From Pseudomonadota bacterium (GTDB taxonomy: Bacteria > Desulfobacterota > Desulfobulbia > Desulfobulbales > CALZHT01), in NCBI GenBank assembly GCA_018823135.1, contig JAHJJF010000151.1:1-53617 (forward strand): a stretch of DNA of 53,617 nt, given 5' to 3'. A program made the translations under genes and the position numbers. The notes below the pieces were generated by a model. That model searched no databases. It was not told the origin of the DNA and worked only from the letters and a program-made list of their open reading frames with translations. Shown in pieces: positions 32,375 to 40,409 of this stretch. How positions within the stretch are numbered: position 1 is the stretch's first letter; every line of letters starts with the position of its first letter.

Positions 32375-32935
32375 ATGAGACGATTGATTGAAGAAGAAGA
32401 ACTGAATCTCCAGGATCTCATTTTTATTCTGCTTTTTTTCTTTGTTATTTCACAAACCCTTATTGTATTCAAGGTACAGAAAGATATTATTGTACCTCCC
32501 AAGGTCGATAAAAACCCTGACCTTGTTGTGAACAAAGAAAACAATGAAATAATCACCGTAATTATCGATGAGCTGTCCGGAGTATCAATTCTTGCCGGTG
32601 AAAAGAAAAAACACGTCCTTACCGGCTTTAATATCAATGCCCCTGACGCAACTTACGCCGACTATTATGATCCGGTTAAAGGCAAAGAACTTTTTCTGCC
32701 CACTGAAGAATCCCAGGCCTACCGGAAACTTATCCTCGATATCAAGGAATACAAAAGTGCGAACAGGTTCAAAATGCCCAGGGTGGGTCTTATTGCCGAC
32801 CACCGAGCCCGTTACGGAACAATTTTCCAGGTAAATGTTGCGATCCAGGAACTGATCAAAGAAAACGTTATTGACCCTACGGTTAAGTGGAAGGTTTTCG
32901 TCGATAAGAAAGAAACCCCTCCTCCTGAATTTTAA
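32375..32935 (+). CDS. ExbD/TolR-type subunit
   Basis: 186 residues. A short acidic cytoplasmic start (MRRLIEEEEL) leads to one membrane segment, NLQDLIFILLFFFVISQTLI. The Asp at residue 14 aligns with the proton-carrying Asp of ExbD/TolR (family pattern FIDVMLVLLIIF). The periplasmic part of about 150 residues includes a long stretch (about 75-150) without close similarity to ExbD that I can see, and ends in Pro-rich ETPPPEF. Proton-motive partner of the upstream ExbB-like gene. A shared terminator follows. Confidence 0.78.
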   Translation: MRRLIEEEELNLQDLIFILLFFFVISQTLIVFKVQKDIIVPPKVDKNPDLVVNKENNEIITVIIDELSGVSILAGEKKKHVLTGFNINAPDATYADYYDPVKGKELFLPTEESQAYRKLILDIKEYKSANRFKMPRVGLIADHRARYGTIFQVNVAIQELIKENVIDPTVKWKVFVDKKETPPPEF

Positions 32936-33010
32936 TCAAACATTCACCGCAACTCGGAGTCTTGCTTTCCTCCTTTGTGAAGCTTCAATCCGTAAGAGTC
33001 TTTACCAAAC

Positions 33011-33052
33011 AAAAAAAGGCGGGTGCAATAATAATTGCATCCGCCTTTTTTT
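33011..33052. terminator. Bidirectional intrinsic terminator between convergent operons
   Basis: AAAAAAAGGCGGGTGCAAT pairs with ATTGCATCCGCCTTTTTTT (one G-T pair) with a short AATA loop. T runs lie on both sides. It ends the ExbB/ExbD operon from the left and the metV operon from the right. Confidence 0.9.
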
Positions 33053-33074
33053 GTAAAAACAATATGTAATTCTT

Positions 33075-33743
33075 TTAGACCGTCAGATCATCACGAACAA
33101 CCTTTCTTGGACCACCGTGACCGGCAGTGCTCCAATCTCGAATCGGAGCAACACGGAGCATATCCTCTTTCTTGCCGGTACGTTCCAGGCGGTCATGGAT
33201 AGACTGCCAGATACAGTTCACATCGGGATTAATTTCGCAACGGCCGCCCTGGGACCCGCCGCAGGGGCCGTTCATCAGGCTCTTGGCACAACGAGCAACA
33301 GGACAAAGCCCACCAGTTAAATGCAGAATGCAGTTGCCGCAACCGGCGCATTGTTCGGACCAGACCCCCTGTTCGGCTGAACCGCCCAAAAAACTTGTAT
33401 TTACACCGGGATAAACAATTGTCTCCGGTCTCAGATTTGCTATAAAATTCACACCAACGCCGCATGCCATTGAAACAATGGCATCATACTTGCCTTTCCA
33501 GTTATCAAGGCCATCGATGTATTCCTTGTCACACTGTCTTACCAGAGCACCGTCAGTAACTTCTACCGTTCTGCCTTGTTTGTTGGCGCCAAGACGAATC
33601 AGCGAAGCCAGTATCTCTACTTCACGTTCCCCGCCGGCAGAGCAAACCGTCACACAGCCCTTGCAGCCAAGGACAAGGACGCGCTTGACATCCTTAACCA
33701 TTTCCATAATCTCATTTATCGGCTTACGTTCAGCAATGATCAT
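33075..33743 (-). CDS. metV: MetV-like methylenetetrahydrofolate reductase C-terminal domain protein
   Basis: 222 residues with many cysteines: LGCKGCVTVCSAGG near the N-terminus, then SMACGVGVNF, and a zinc/Fe-S-type C-terminal cluster QCAGCGNCILHLTGGLCPVARC followed by NGPCGGSQGGRCE. The last block is the MTHFR C-terminal domain (MetV), which associates with MetF in acetogens and sulfate reducers using the Wood-Ljungdahl methyl branch. Here no metF is adjacent. Upstream and overlapping by four bases are mvhD- and hdrC-like genes, so the protein probably belongs to an electron-transfer complex feeding methylene-THF reduction (inference). Confidence 0.85.
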   Translation of the reverse strand: MIIAERKPINEIMEMVKDVKRVLVLGCKGCVTVCSAGGEREVEILASLIRLGANKQGRTVEVTDGALVRQCDKEYIDGLDNWKGKYDAIVSMACGVGVNFIANLRPETIVYPGVNTSFLGGSAEQGVWSEQCAGCGNCILHLTGGLCPVARCAKSLMNGPCGGSQGGRCEINPDVNCIWQSIHDRLERTGKKEDMLRVAPIRDWSTAGHGGPRKVVRDDLTV

Positions 33744-34183
33744 TTCTTTCCTCCCTTCAGGGGACTGGGGCCCATTTCTTTAATCCTCCGGTCCATTTCC
33801 TGGGCGGCTGCAACAAATTCCGGATGAAAACCTCTTTCAAGGTGATACATTTCTACACGATCGGCTTCCACATCCAATTCCGTAAGGGCTTTCCTAACCG
33901 CGCCAACACGTTTTGCAGCTCGCTGACTTCCCATGAGATTATGGCATTTATCTTCCGGACAGCCAACGACATAGACACCGTCAGCTCCATCTTCAAAAGC
34001 CTTTAAAATGGCACTTACCTGTAGTTTACCGGAACAAACCAGTCTTTCGATTGCTACGCTTTTGGGAAAACCTTCACGGTTTAAACCTTCATCTCCTTCA
34101 GCACAGATCTGCTGGGAGGTATAATGACAACAAAAAGCACGAATATTTGGAGTAAAGTCACTCATTGGCATCTCCGTTTTCAA
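33740..34183 (-). CDS. mvhD: MvhD-like hydrogenase iron-sulfur subunit
   Basis: 147 residues of the MvhD/FrhD family, which pass electrons through a [2Fe-2S] cluster to heterodisulfide reductase. Cysteines in AFCCHYTS, RLVCSGKLQ and YVVGCPEDKCHN match the family pattern. ATG overlaps the previous stop by four bases, and the stop overlaps the metV start by four bases. In sulfate reducers MvhD links formate, hydrogen or NADH oxidation to Hdr-like complexes. Confidence 0.88.
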   Translation of the reverse strand: MKTEMPMSDFTPNIRAFCCHYTSQQICAEGDEGLNREGFPKSVAIERLVCSGKLQVSAILKAFEDGADGVYVVGCPEDKCHNLMGSQRAAKRVGAVRKALTELDVEADRVEMYHLERGFHPEFVAAAQEMDRRIKEMGPSPLKGGKK

Positions 34184-34746
34184 CGTCCGCTGCCGCAGGC
34201 GGCAATCAGACGCTCATCTTCAGACTCATTTAAGTTAATTGCTTGTGCAGGACATTCCGCGACACAGATCCCGCATCCCCTGCAGTCTATTGGATCAATA
34301 GCCGCCAACCCCTTAACATCTATCTCAGGAACTCTCCAGGGGCAGACTCTGACGCAGGTAAGACAGGACACACATTTGTCCCTGTCCACCGATGCCGCTT
34401 TTCCTTTGTCAACGAGATCCTGTACGGTGATATACGCTTCTTTCAATGCCATTTGACGAAGGGCTGCCATGATCTCGGCAAACCTGACATCCTGGGGACA
34501 GACAAAAACACAGCTGCGGCATTTAGAGCAGAACCAAAGCAGATCTGAGGCAAGTATTTTATCCTTGAGTCCCATGCGGACCATGTGGATAATTTTTCTC
34601 GGATCAAAATCATGTATCGCCTGACTCACGGGGCAAATACCACTACAGGCGCCACAGGAAAAACATCGATTCAAGTACTCGCCGCCCGGTAAAGCGGTTA
34701 CTTCAGCACTGAATGCTGAATTTATTTCTTTGCTGGTGATTCCCAT
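34180..34746 (-). CDS. HdrC-like 4Fe-4S protein with additional ferredoxin clusters
   Basis: 188 residues holding four cysteine clusters. The N-terminal pair (CFSCGACSGICPVS, WFCSKCRSCVFVCPQD) is HdrC-like. The C-terminal pair (CVSCLTCVRVCPW, CRGCGICVAECPAQAI) is ferredoxin-like, as in the C-terminal part of HdrA. It can therefore wire four [4Fe-4S] clusters. It is the first gene of the operon, with a good ribosome site (AGAGGAAG). No HdrA flavoprotein or HdrB is in the window, so the rest of the complex must be encoded elsewhere. Confidence 0.85.
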   Translation of the reverse strand: MGITSKEINSAFSAEVTALPGGEYLNRCFSCGACSGICPVSQAIHDFDPRKIIHMVRMGLKDKILASDLLWFCSKCRSCVFVCPQDVRFAEIMAALRQMALKEAYITVQDLVDKGKAASVDRDKCVSCLTCVRVCPWRVPEIDVKGLAAIDPIDCRGCGICVAECPAQAINLNESEDERLIAACGSGR

Positions 34747-35016
34747 ATACTTCCTCTTTTAAAAAATATTTTCTCCGCCTAAATCCATTGCAACCTGGCT
34801 GGCAGTAACTGGGTCAACGTTGAAACGATAGTTATACCACAAGGGATGAACCTGCAGAGGAAAGCCTATACATGCCTTTGAAAAATCTAGAGCGGGCTTG
34901 GCTGATCCTGATTGATTCGACCCTGAATGCTACCCAAAACAAGTCCATTTGTCAATATTCTGAGCAATTACTTGTACGAAAAACTCTTACAGATTGCTTG
35001 TACGATTTCAACCCGC

Positions 35017-35988
35017 TTAAACCAGAAAACGGAACTCCCCTTTGCCGAGTAAATCCTGAAGATGAAGAATGCCGACCAGCGAACCCTTATCATCTTTCAC
35101 CGGCAATACCGTCACCTCATGTTGCTGCATGATGCTTAAGGCATCCGCAGCCAGCTTATCCTGATTAATACACTTGGGATTGCGGGTCATGACCTCGCTT
35201 ACTTCAACTTTTATCAAGGCATTATGCTTGATAAACTGACGCCGGACATCTCCATCAGTAAGTATTCCCACCAGCTTGCCCGGAGCTGAGACAACCAGAA
35301 CCGCCCCGAGGTTCTTGTCATTCATAACCTGAATCGCCTCGGAAAACATTGATTTTTCATGAACAACCGGAATGAAATCATCAATGATCATCACCTCGCT
35401 CACACTGACTTTGAGACGTTCACCAAGACTGCCGCCGGGATGATTCCTCCTGAAGTCACTGGCCTTGAACTTTTTCTTCTGCAGCAGAACAACCGCAAGG
35501 GCATCGCCCATGGCAAGGGACGCAGTAGTGCTTGCAGTGGGCGCCAACCCCAGAGGACATGCTTCTCGTGGAACAGCGATATCCAGTACCGCATCGGCAA
35601 GTTGCGCAAGATTTGATTCTGTATTGCCGGTCATGGCGATAATTTTTGTGCCACGGCTCCTGAGACTTGAGAGTAATAAATTCAGTTCAGCGGTTTCACC
35701 ACTGTATGAAATCGCCAGCACCACATCGCGAGGATCCACTACCCCAAGATCGCCGTGCATTGCTTCAACCGGATGCAGAAAAAAAGATGAGGTGCCGGTG
35801 CTGTTCAAAGTCGCGGCAATCTTCTGGCCGATTATGCCGGATTTGCCGATCCCGGAGATGATTACCCGGGAGGGGCATTCCATAATGAGGCTTATGGCTT
35901 TTTCAAAATCACTGCCGATCTTATCGACAAGTGAAAAAAGCCCTTCGGCCTCAATTCTTAAGACTTCTTTTGCTTGAGTTATATCCAT
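35017..35988 (-). CDS. kdsD: D-arabinose 5-phosphate isomerase (KdsD/KpsF)
   Basis: Makes arabinose 5-phosphate for Kdo, a core sugar of lipopolysaccharide. The SIS domain covers residues about 20-180 (VIISGIGKSGIIGQKIAATLNSTG, FLHPVEAMHGDLGVV, AISYSGETAELN, PLGLAPTASTTASLAMGDALAV). Two CBS repeats follow (about 205-320). The start at 35988 (MDITQAKEVLRIEAEGL) matches the family; an upstream in-frame ATG at 36033 would add 15 residues. 323 residues. The finding implies an LPS-bearing outer membrane. Confidence 0.93.
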   Translation of the reverse strand: MDITQAKEVLRIEAEGLFSLVDKIGSDFEKAISLIMECPSRVIISGIGKSGIIGQKIAATLNSTGTSSFFLHPVEAMHGDLGVVDPRDVVLAISYSGETAELNLLLSSLRSRGTKIIAMTGNTESNLAQLADAVLDIAVPREACPLGLAPTASTTASLAMGDALAVVLLQKKKFKASDFRRNHPGGSLGERLKVSVSEVMIIDDFIPVVHEKSMFSEAIQVMNDKNLGAVLVVSAPGKLVGILTDGDVRRQFIKHNALIKVEVSEVMTRNPKCINQDKLAADALSIMQQHEVTVLPVKDDKGSLVGILHLQDLLGKGEFRFLV

Positions 35989-36042
35989 GTCACACAAATA
36001 TCTGATAGAGTCTTTTACCGGATGAAAATGCAAAGTTGCGGC

Positions 36043-37461
36043 TCAGGTATCGCCGCATCCCAAAGCAAGCTTATGGAATTCCAGGTCCGGCTGCACTGGA
36101 TAATCCCCGTTAAAACATGCCAGACAGAATGTGTCTTTATTCATGCCGGTTGCCTTCACCATACCTTCAAGACTGAGGTAATAAAGCGTATCAAGGTCAA
36201 GAAAACGCCTGATATCCTCAATTGTCTTCGATGCCGCAATCAGTTCACCGCCGGTGGGAAAATCTATGCCATAAAAACACGGATGCCTGGTGGGCGGACA
36301 GCTGATCAGCATATGAATTTCCTTGACGCCCACTTCACGAAGAGAGCGAACCCTGCTGCGACCGGTGGTGCCCCTGATAATGGAATCCTCAATAATAACC
36401 ACTCGTTTATCCTTGAGAAACGAACGTACCGGGTTCAGTTTTACTTTTACAGAAAAATCACGCATGGACTGGGTCGGCTGAATAAATGTCCGTCCCACAT
36501 AATGATTACGGATCATTCCCATTTCCAGAGGAATACCCGAGGCCTGAGAATAACCGATAGCTGCGTAATTGCCTGAATCGGGAAAGGGCATGACAAAATC
36601 CGCATCCAGCTTGCATTCTTCAGCAAGAATTTCGCCCATTCTTTTTCGGCTTTCATAAACGTTGATACCAAAAATATCACTGTCAGGACGCGCAAAATAT
36701 ACATGTTCAAAAATACAGAAGCTATGCCGCCCTTCCTTGGGAAGATACAAAGATCTCGGCCCATCTGCATCAATTATCAAGATTTCCCCGGGCTCTACGT
36801 CTCGAATGTACTGGGCCTCAACAAGATCCAAAGCGCAGGTTTCCGAAGCAACGATGTAGGCGCCGCCATTGATTCTACCAAGGCAGAGGGGCCGGAATCC
36901 CTGAGGATCTCTGATGGCGATAAGCTTATCCTTGGTCATCAGCAGAATAGAGTAAGCCCCCTTAATCTGCTTGAAGGTTTCAACAACAGCCTTTTCCAGA
37001 CCCATGGCTGAAAAACGGGCCATGAGGTGCATGACAACCTCGCTGTCCATTGTTGAATGAAAAATGGAACCCTTCTTTTCGAGATCATCACGCAATTGTC
37101 GGATATTGACCAGATTGCCGTTATGGGCAACGGCCATGCAGCTTCCCATATGGGTTGCGGTAAACGGCTGTGCATTCCCAACCACTGAAGCGCCGGTGGT
37201 AGAGTATCGGACATGACCAACTGCCAAATGCCCGATTAGTTTCTGCAGATCATCTTCGCTGAAAACTTCCGGCACAAGTCCCATTTCCTTGTGCTGAGTC
37301 ATTTTATTACCGTCTGAAGTAACAATCCCGGCGCTCTCCTGCCCCCGGTGTTGTAAGGCGTAAAGGCCAAAATAAGTTAATTTTGCCGCATCGTTATGAC
37401 CGAAAATACCGCAGATGCCGCATTCTTCCCGGGGCCGGTCTGATATTTCACCCTGAGTCAT
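36043..37461 (-). CDS. purF: Amidophosphoribosyltransferase
   Basis: First committed step of purine synthesis, transferring glutamine amide nitrogen to PRPP. From ATG 37461 (ribosome site GAGGA) the protein has a 13-residue propeptide, then the catalytic Cys in ECGICGIFGH. The Ntn glutaminase domain includes ALQHRGQESAGI and GHVRYSTTG. The PRPP motif VVIIEDSIIRGTTGRSRV is in the C-terminal half. Cysteines in the last third (SCPPTRHPCFYGIDFP, FCLACFNGDYP) suggest the Fe-S-bearing type. 472 residues. The frame is open about 180 bp further upstream but that part is low-quality sequence without family similarity. Confidence 0.95.
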   Translation of the reverse strand: MTQGEISDRPREECGICGIFGHNDAAKLTYFGLYALQHRGQESAGIVTSDGNKMTQHKEMGLVPEVFSEDDLQKLIGHLAVGHVRYSTTGASVVGNAQPFTATHMGSCMAVAHNGNLVNIRQLRDDLEKKGSIFHSTMDSEVVMHLMARFSAMGLEKAVVETFKQIKGAYSILLMTKDKLIAIRDPQGFRPLCLGRINGGAYIVASETCALDLVEAQYIRDVEPGEILIIDADGPRSLYLPKEGRHSFCIFEHVYFARPDSDIFGINVYESRKRMGEILAEECKLDADFVMPFPDSGNYAAIGYSQASGIPLEMGMIRNHYVGRTFIQPTQSMRDFSVKVKLNPVRSFLKDKRVVIIEDSIIRGTTGRSRVRSLREVGVKEIHMLISCPPTRHPCFYGIDFPTGGELIAASKTIEDIRRFLDLDTLYYLSLEGMVKATGMNKDTFCLACFNGDYPVQPDLEFHKLALGCGDT

Positions 37462-38025
37462 AAAAAAATCCTCATTGTAATTTTCCAATCTTAACAACTC
37501 ATCCCGACAGTAAGTATTAAAAGCAGAAAGACGGAAAATGATATTTGCGCTAGAAAAAAAGAAGGAAATATACCCTTTTTTGATACGGATTAAAATGTTT
37601 TTTTCACTTCTCCCAAACCCGCTTTCCTGCCCATACCTTTGCACCTGAATACAGGAAGTGCTTCACAGTCCTGCCAGCAGGGTATTTGTTCACTGCCAAC
37701 TGGTATAAATCTTGAATGATATCAACAGTAAACAAAACAAACCTCGGTTATCCCTTCAAAGACACAAAAAAAGAACCCATGGGAGACGCCGGGAGGCCAA
37801 CAAAAAATTCATGATAACAAGTAGTTAAGAAAAAAATCAACCATGAACAGACAAAAAAATAGCTGAACTAACTCCCTGACAGACTGACAACTCTTGACAT
37901 AAAATGGCCAAAAAATGTCACTGGATTTAAAAAAACCACCACATTGCAGGCAGTTAAAAGAAAACAAAGCCAGGAAGACTCAGACGGTTTGAGAAAAGTG
38001 GATGCCATAAAACAAGGAGACGACC
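37462..38025. other. Divergent spacer between purF and an uncharacterised gene
   Basis: About 560 AT-rich bases without an acceptable gene. Near 37893 is TTGACATAAAA, and TGACAT...ATGTCA forms a small dyad (37894-37919) around TGGCCA; it could be part of the promoter for the gene at 38026. No purine riboswitch fold was recognised on the purF side. Confidence 0.35.
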
Positions 38026-38577
38026 ATGGGACAGAGAGTCTATCAACAACAGGAATATCATTCAGACAAAGCAGCTGCACTTAATACACTGGGTATTGAC
38101 TTTGCGGAGCTCTTCGCAAGACGCGGCTGGAATCTTTACAAGGTTGACGAACCGGTCACAGGCCTTGAGGCCTTGCAAGATATTATCCGGCAAGGAAAGG
38201 CCTTTCCCGCAATTAAATACCAGCGTTACATCCTCCTTCCCGACACCGATACCCCGGATAATCCTGCGCATATCTTTTATCTGATGCAAAGCGGTTTGAT
38301 CCGATATCCTTTTTTTGTCGATATCCAGGAAGATGATGAAAACGGTACACCGGTTGCCCGGGCTGAAGGTGCTTATCTTATTGATTCGGTGATGATGACA
38401 GAAGACGAAGTGATTATCCAGGTTGATGTTCGCGCCATGATCTCTATGGGCCTCTGGGTTCCTGAAAAAGTGCTTGGATTGAACAATCCGTGCATCTCCT
38501 TTGATATTCTGGATATGTATTACAAGATAATCCAGATAACAAAGGCCTATCGTCAACCTTGTTCTGAAGCAGCGTGA
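38026..38577 (+). CDS. Uncharacterised 183-residue soluble protein
   Basis: Good ribosome site (AAGGAG) before ATG. The protein has no signal peptide or membrane segment and no motif I know. It is mixed alpha/beta with acidic stretches (FVDIQEDDENGTPVARAEGAYLIDS) and a helical C-terminus (ISFDILDMYYKIIQITKAY). It converges with the metF-type gene, and the two reading frames overlap by 25 bp at their ends. Function unknown; it may be related to C1 metabolism by position only. Confidence 0.65.
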   Translation: MGQRVYQQQEYHSDKAAALNTLGIDFAELFARRGWNLYKVDEPVTGLEALQDIIRQGKAFPAIKYQRYILLPDTDTPDNPAHIFYLMQSGLIRYPFFVDIQEDDENGTPVARAEGAYLIDSVMMTEDEVIIQVDVRAMISMGLWVPEKVLGLNNPCISFDILDMYYKIIQITKAYRQPCSEAA

Positions 38578-40097
38578 TCCCTTCCCTGGTAATAATTCAA
38601 CCAGGAAGAGGTAGCATTTAACGACCAGTTTCGTGGGGGGACAAAACCATCCTTCATCGTCTGTTCCCTGCCGCACCCTAATAGCCTTTCATATAAACGT
38701 ACGTAGAAACATCTTTTCACGCCGGGAAAGACCTCGCACCAACCATCCCGGCTGCCGCCGCAGGGTCCGTTCAACAGGTATTTAGCGCATCCTGACTGGG
38801 GGCATAAATATCCAAGATCATGCAAGGCGCAATCACCGCAATTCCTGCATTCAAACGCGAGAAATTTCAATAGATGCTCAAACCGTACCCAGGCCGGAGC
38901 CATCCTGCCCATGCCCAATGTTTCACAGGTGCTCTTCATCGGCATGTATAATAGCCCCTTTTTCTCGAACATCAGATCATGAAACAGTTTTGCCAATGTA
39001 TATGCAATGCTGCAGGGGGCCTTTTCTTTGTGCTCAACCGCCAGTTGATCGCTATTGAGCCCGGTCTGATGATCTTTTTGAAAATAATAACAACCGGCCT
39101 CATACCAGTAGGACATTTCTGAAACAAGACTCTTCCAATCCGGATAGTACGCCTCAGCTTCATTCAGGACGAAATCAATATCCGCAAAAGTCAAACCCGG
39201 GCCACCGATATGAGCGCCGTTATATCCCAAGCCCCGCAGGACACACAATAATTTTGCCGCACGGACCAATCTTGCCTTCCGCCCCTTATCCGGCGACTTA
39301 CTCTCGCCAATTATCTGTTCATAAAGTTTTTCGGTAATTATGCATCCGGGAATCCCTCCTTTATACATAATTTCCGTAACCGCCAGATTTGGAATAAAGA
39401 CATTACCGATCAGGGGCAGGTTAAGATTGTTCTGCTTCATGTACAGAAGAATTTCTTGAAACTTCCGGGCATCGAAACCTACCTGGGTGATGACATAATC
39501 TGCGCCTGCCGCAGCTTTGCGGTGCAGTTTGTAATATTGCGGTATAAGCTCAGACCTCAGGCGTTTGAATGGTGAGACGGCAACACCATTGAAAAAAGAC
39601 GTCGGCTTTATATGGCAGTTTTTCGGCTTCTGATTGCGTTCGCTGAAAAGGCCTTTATTCAGTCGGGATATAAGATCAAGGGCATGAACCGAACCGAGGT
39701 CGAATACCGGCTTAGGAAACCCTTTATACCCGGCTTGTGGATAATCCCCGGTAATAACCAGCAGATTACGCATCTCCTCCCGGTCCCAGCCAAAAAGCAG
39801 ACTTTCCATCTGATTGCGGTTCTTATCCTTGCATGAGAAATGGATAATCACCTCAAGCCCCATGGCCTTTATTTCAATGCCTAAAACCTCAGGCGAAAGC
39901 GCCGAATGACCGCCGGCATTTTCAGTAATACTCACAGCCCGGATCCGTCCATCCAGAGCAATTTCTTTAGCAAGGGCAATGGTTCGCGCATGTTCCTTGC
40001 TCCGACCGCCTCTGCTTGGGACCAGCTCAAAGGTCAGGGTAAAATCATCAGGATCACGAAGATAATCGGCAAAAGTCGATTTGTTTTTTGTAGTCAT
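38553..40097 (-). CDS. metF: Methylenetetrahydrofolate reductase fused to a MetV-type domain
   Basis: 514 residues. The N-terminal two thirds are MetF (TIM barrel, flavin-dependent): FELVPSRGGRSKEHA, VSITENAGG, HFSCKDKNRNQ, LLVITGDYPQ, DYVITQVGFDARKF, IGNVFIPN. The last 100 residues form a MetV-type cysteine domain (CRNCGDCALHDLGYLCPQSGC, NGPCGGSRDGWCEVFP). It reduces methylene-THF to methyl-THF for methionine or the Wood-Ljungdahl path. This fusion carries its own MetV domain, while a free-standing MetV is encoded 5 kb away. The 3' end overlaps the convergent gene by 25 bp. Upstream lie paired operator-like repeats. Confidence 0.9.
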   Translation of the reverse strand: MTTKNKSTFADYLRDPDDFTLTFELVPSRGGRSKEHARTIALAKEIALDGRIRAVSITENAGGHSALSPEVLGIEIKAMGLEVIIHFSCKDKNRNQMESLLFGWDREEMRNLLVITGDYPQAGYKGFPKPVFDLGSVHALDLISRLNKGLFSERNQKPKNCHIKPTSFFNGVAVSPFKRLRSELIPQYYKLHRKAAAGADYVITQVGFDARKFQEILLYMKQNNLNLPLIGNVFIPNLAVTEIMYKGGIPGCIITEKLYEQIIGESKSPDKGRKARLVRAAKLLCVLRGLGYNGAHIGGPGLTFADIDFVLNEAEAYYPDWKSLVSEMSYWYEAGCYYFQKDHQTGLNSDQLAVEHKEKAPCSIAYTLAKLFHDLMFEKKGLLYMPMKSTCETLGMGRMAPAWVRFEHLLKFLAFECRNCGDCALHDLGYLCPQSGCAKYLLNGPCGGSRDGWCEVFPGVKRCFYVRLYERLLGCGREQTMKDGFVPPRNWSLNATSSWLNYYQGRDHAASEQG

Positions 40098-40409
40098 AAT
40101 CTGGATAACACACAGCCTTCCGGAGAATTACAGATTTTTTTTGTCAAACAAAACTACATACTATCAATTTATCATGATAATCTCTGGGTATCACAATCAA
40201 TTTTCATGATAAATGCTTGATCATCATGACACATCTCGAGTATGCATAAAAGGCAATTATGCTGAATATGGATCAAATTCCTGGAGAATCATAAAGTCCT
40301 TCAGGCTGAAAAACCATGGGCAAAGGTTTTCACTTTCTCGCAGTTTTCGCCTTCAAACGATGCCTGCGACAATCCTACACGAATAAATAAATACACCTGA
40401 TCACATACC
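40098..40409. other. Divergent promoter region between metF and ste24
   Basis: No gene. Holds two 33-bp-spaced repeats around TCATGATAA (40163-40213) and a third partial copy (TCATCATGA at 40221-40229). The ste24 gene has no obvious ribosome site. Confidence 0.5.
40163..40213. promoter_or_regulatory. Paired palindromic repeats upstream of metF
   Basis: ATCAATTTATCATGATAA (40163-40180), containing the perfect palindrome TTATCATGATAA, is repeated as ATCAATTTTCATGATAAA (40196-40213). The copies start 33 bp apart, three helical turns, so a dimeric regulator would bind both on the same face. The site lies 66-116 bp upstream of metF and 200-250 bp upstream of ste24. It does not match MetJ (AGACGTCT) boxes. 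Confidence 0.5.

Noticed and set aside
31368-32935. Zorya-type anti-phage system (ZorA/ZorB-like channel genes)
   Set aside because: The channel pair is ExbB/ExbD-like and surrounded by exported proteins; there are no ZorC, ZorD or ZorE-like cytoplasmic effectors.
34785-34815. Sigma-54 promoter upstream of the HdrC-like operon
   Set aside because: A TTGC is present but the GG required ten bases upstream is GC, so the -24/-12 rule fails.
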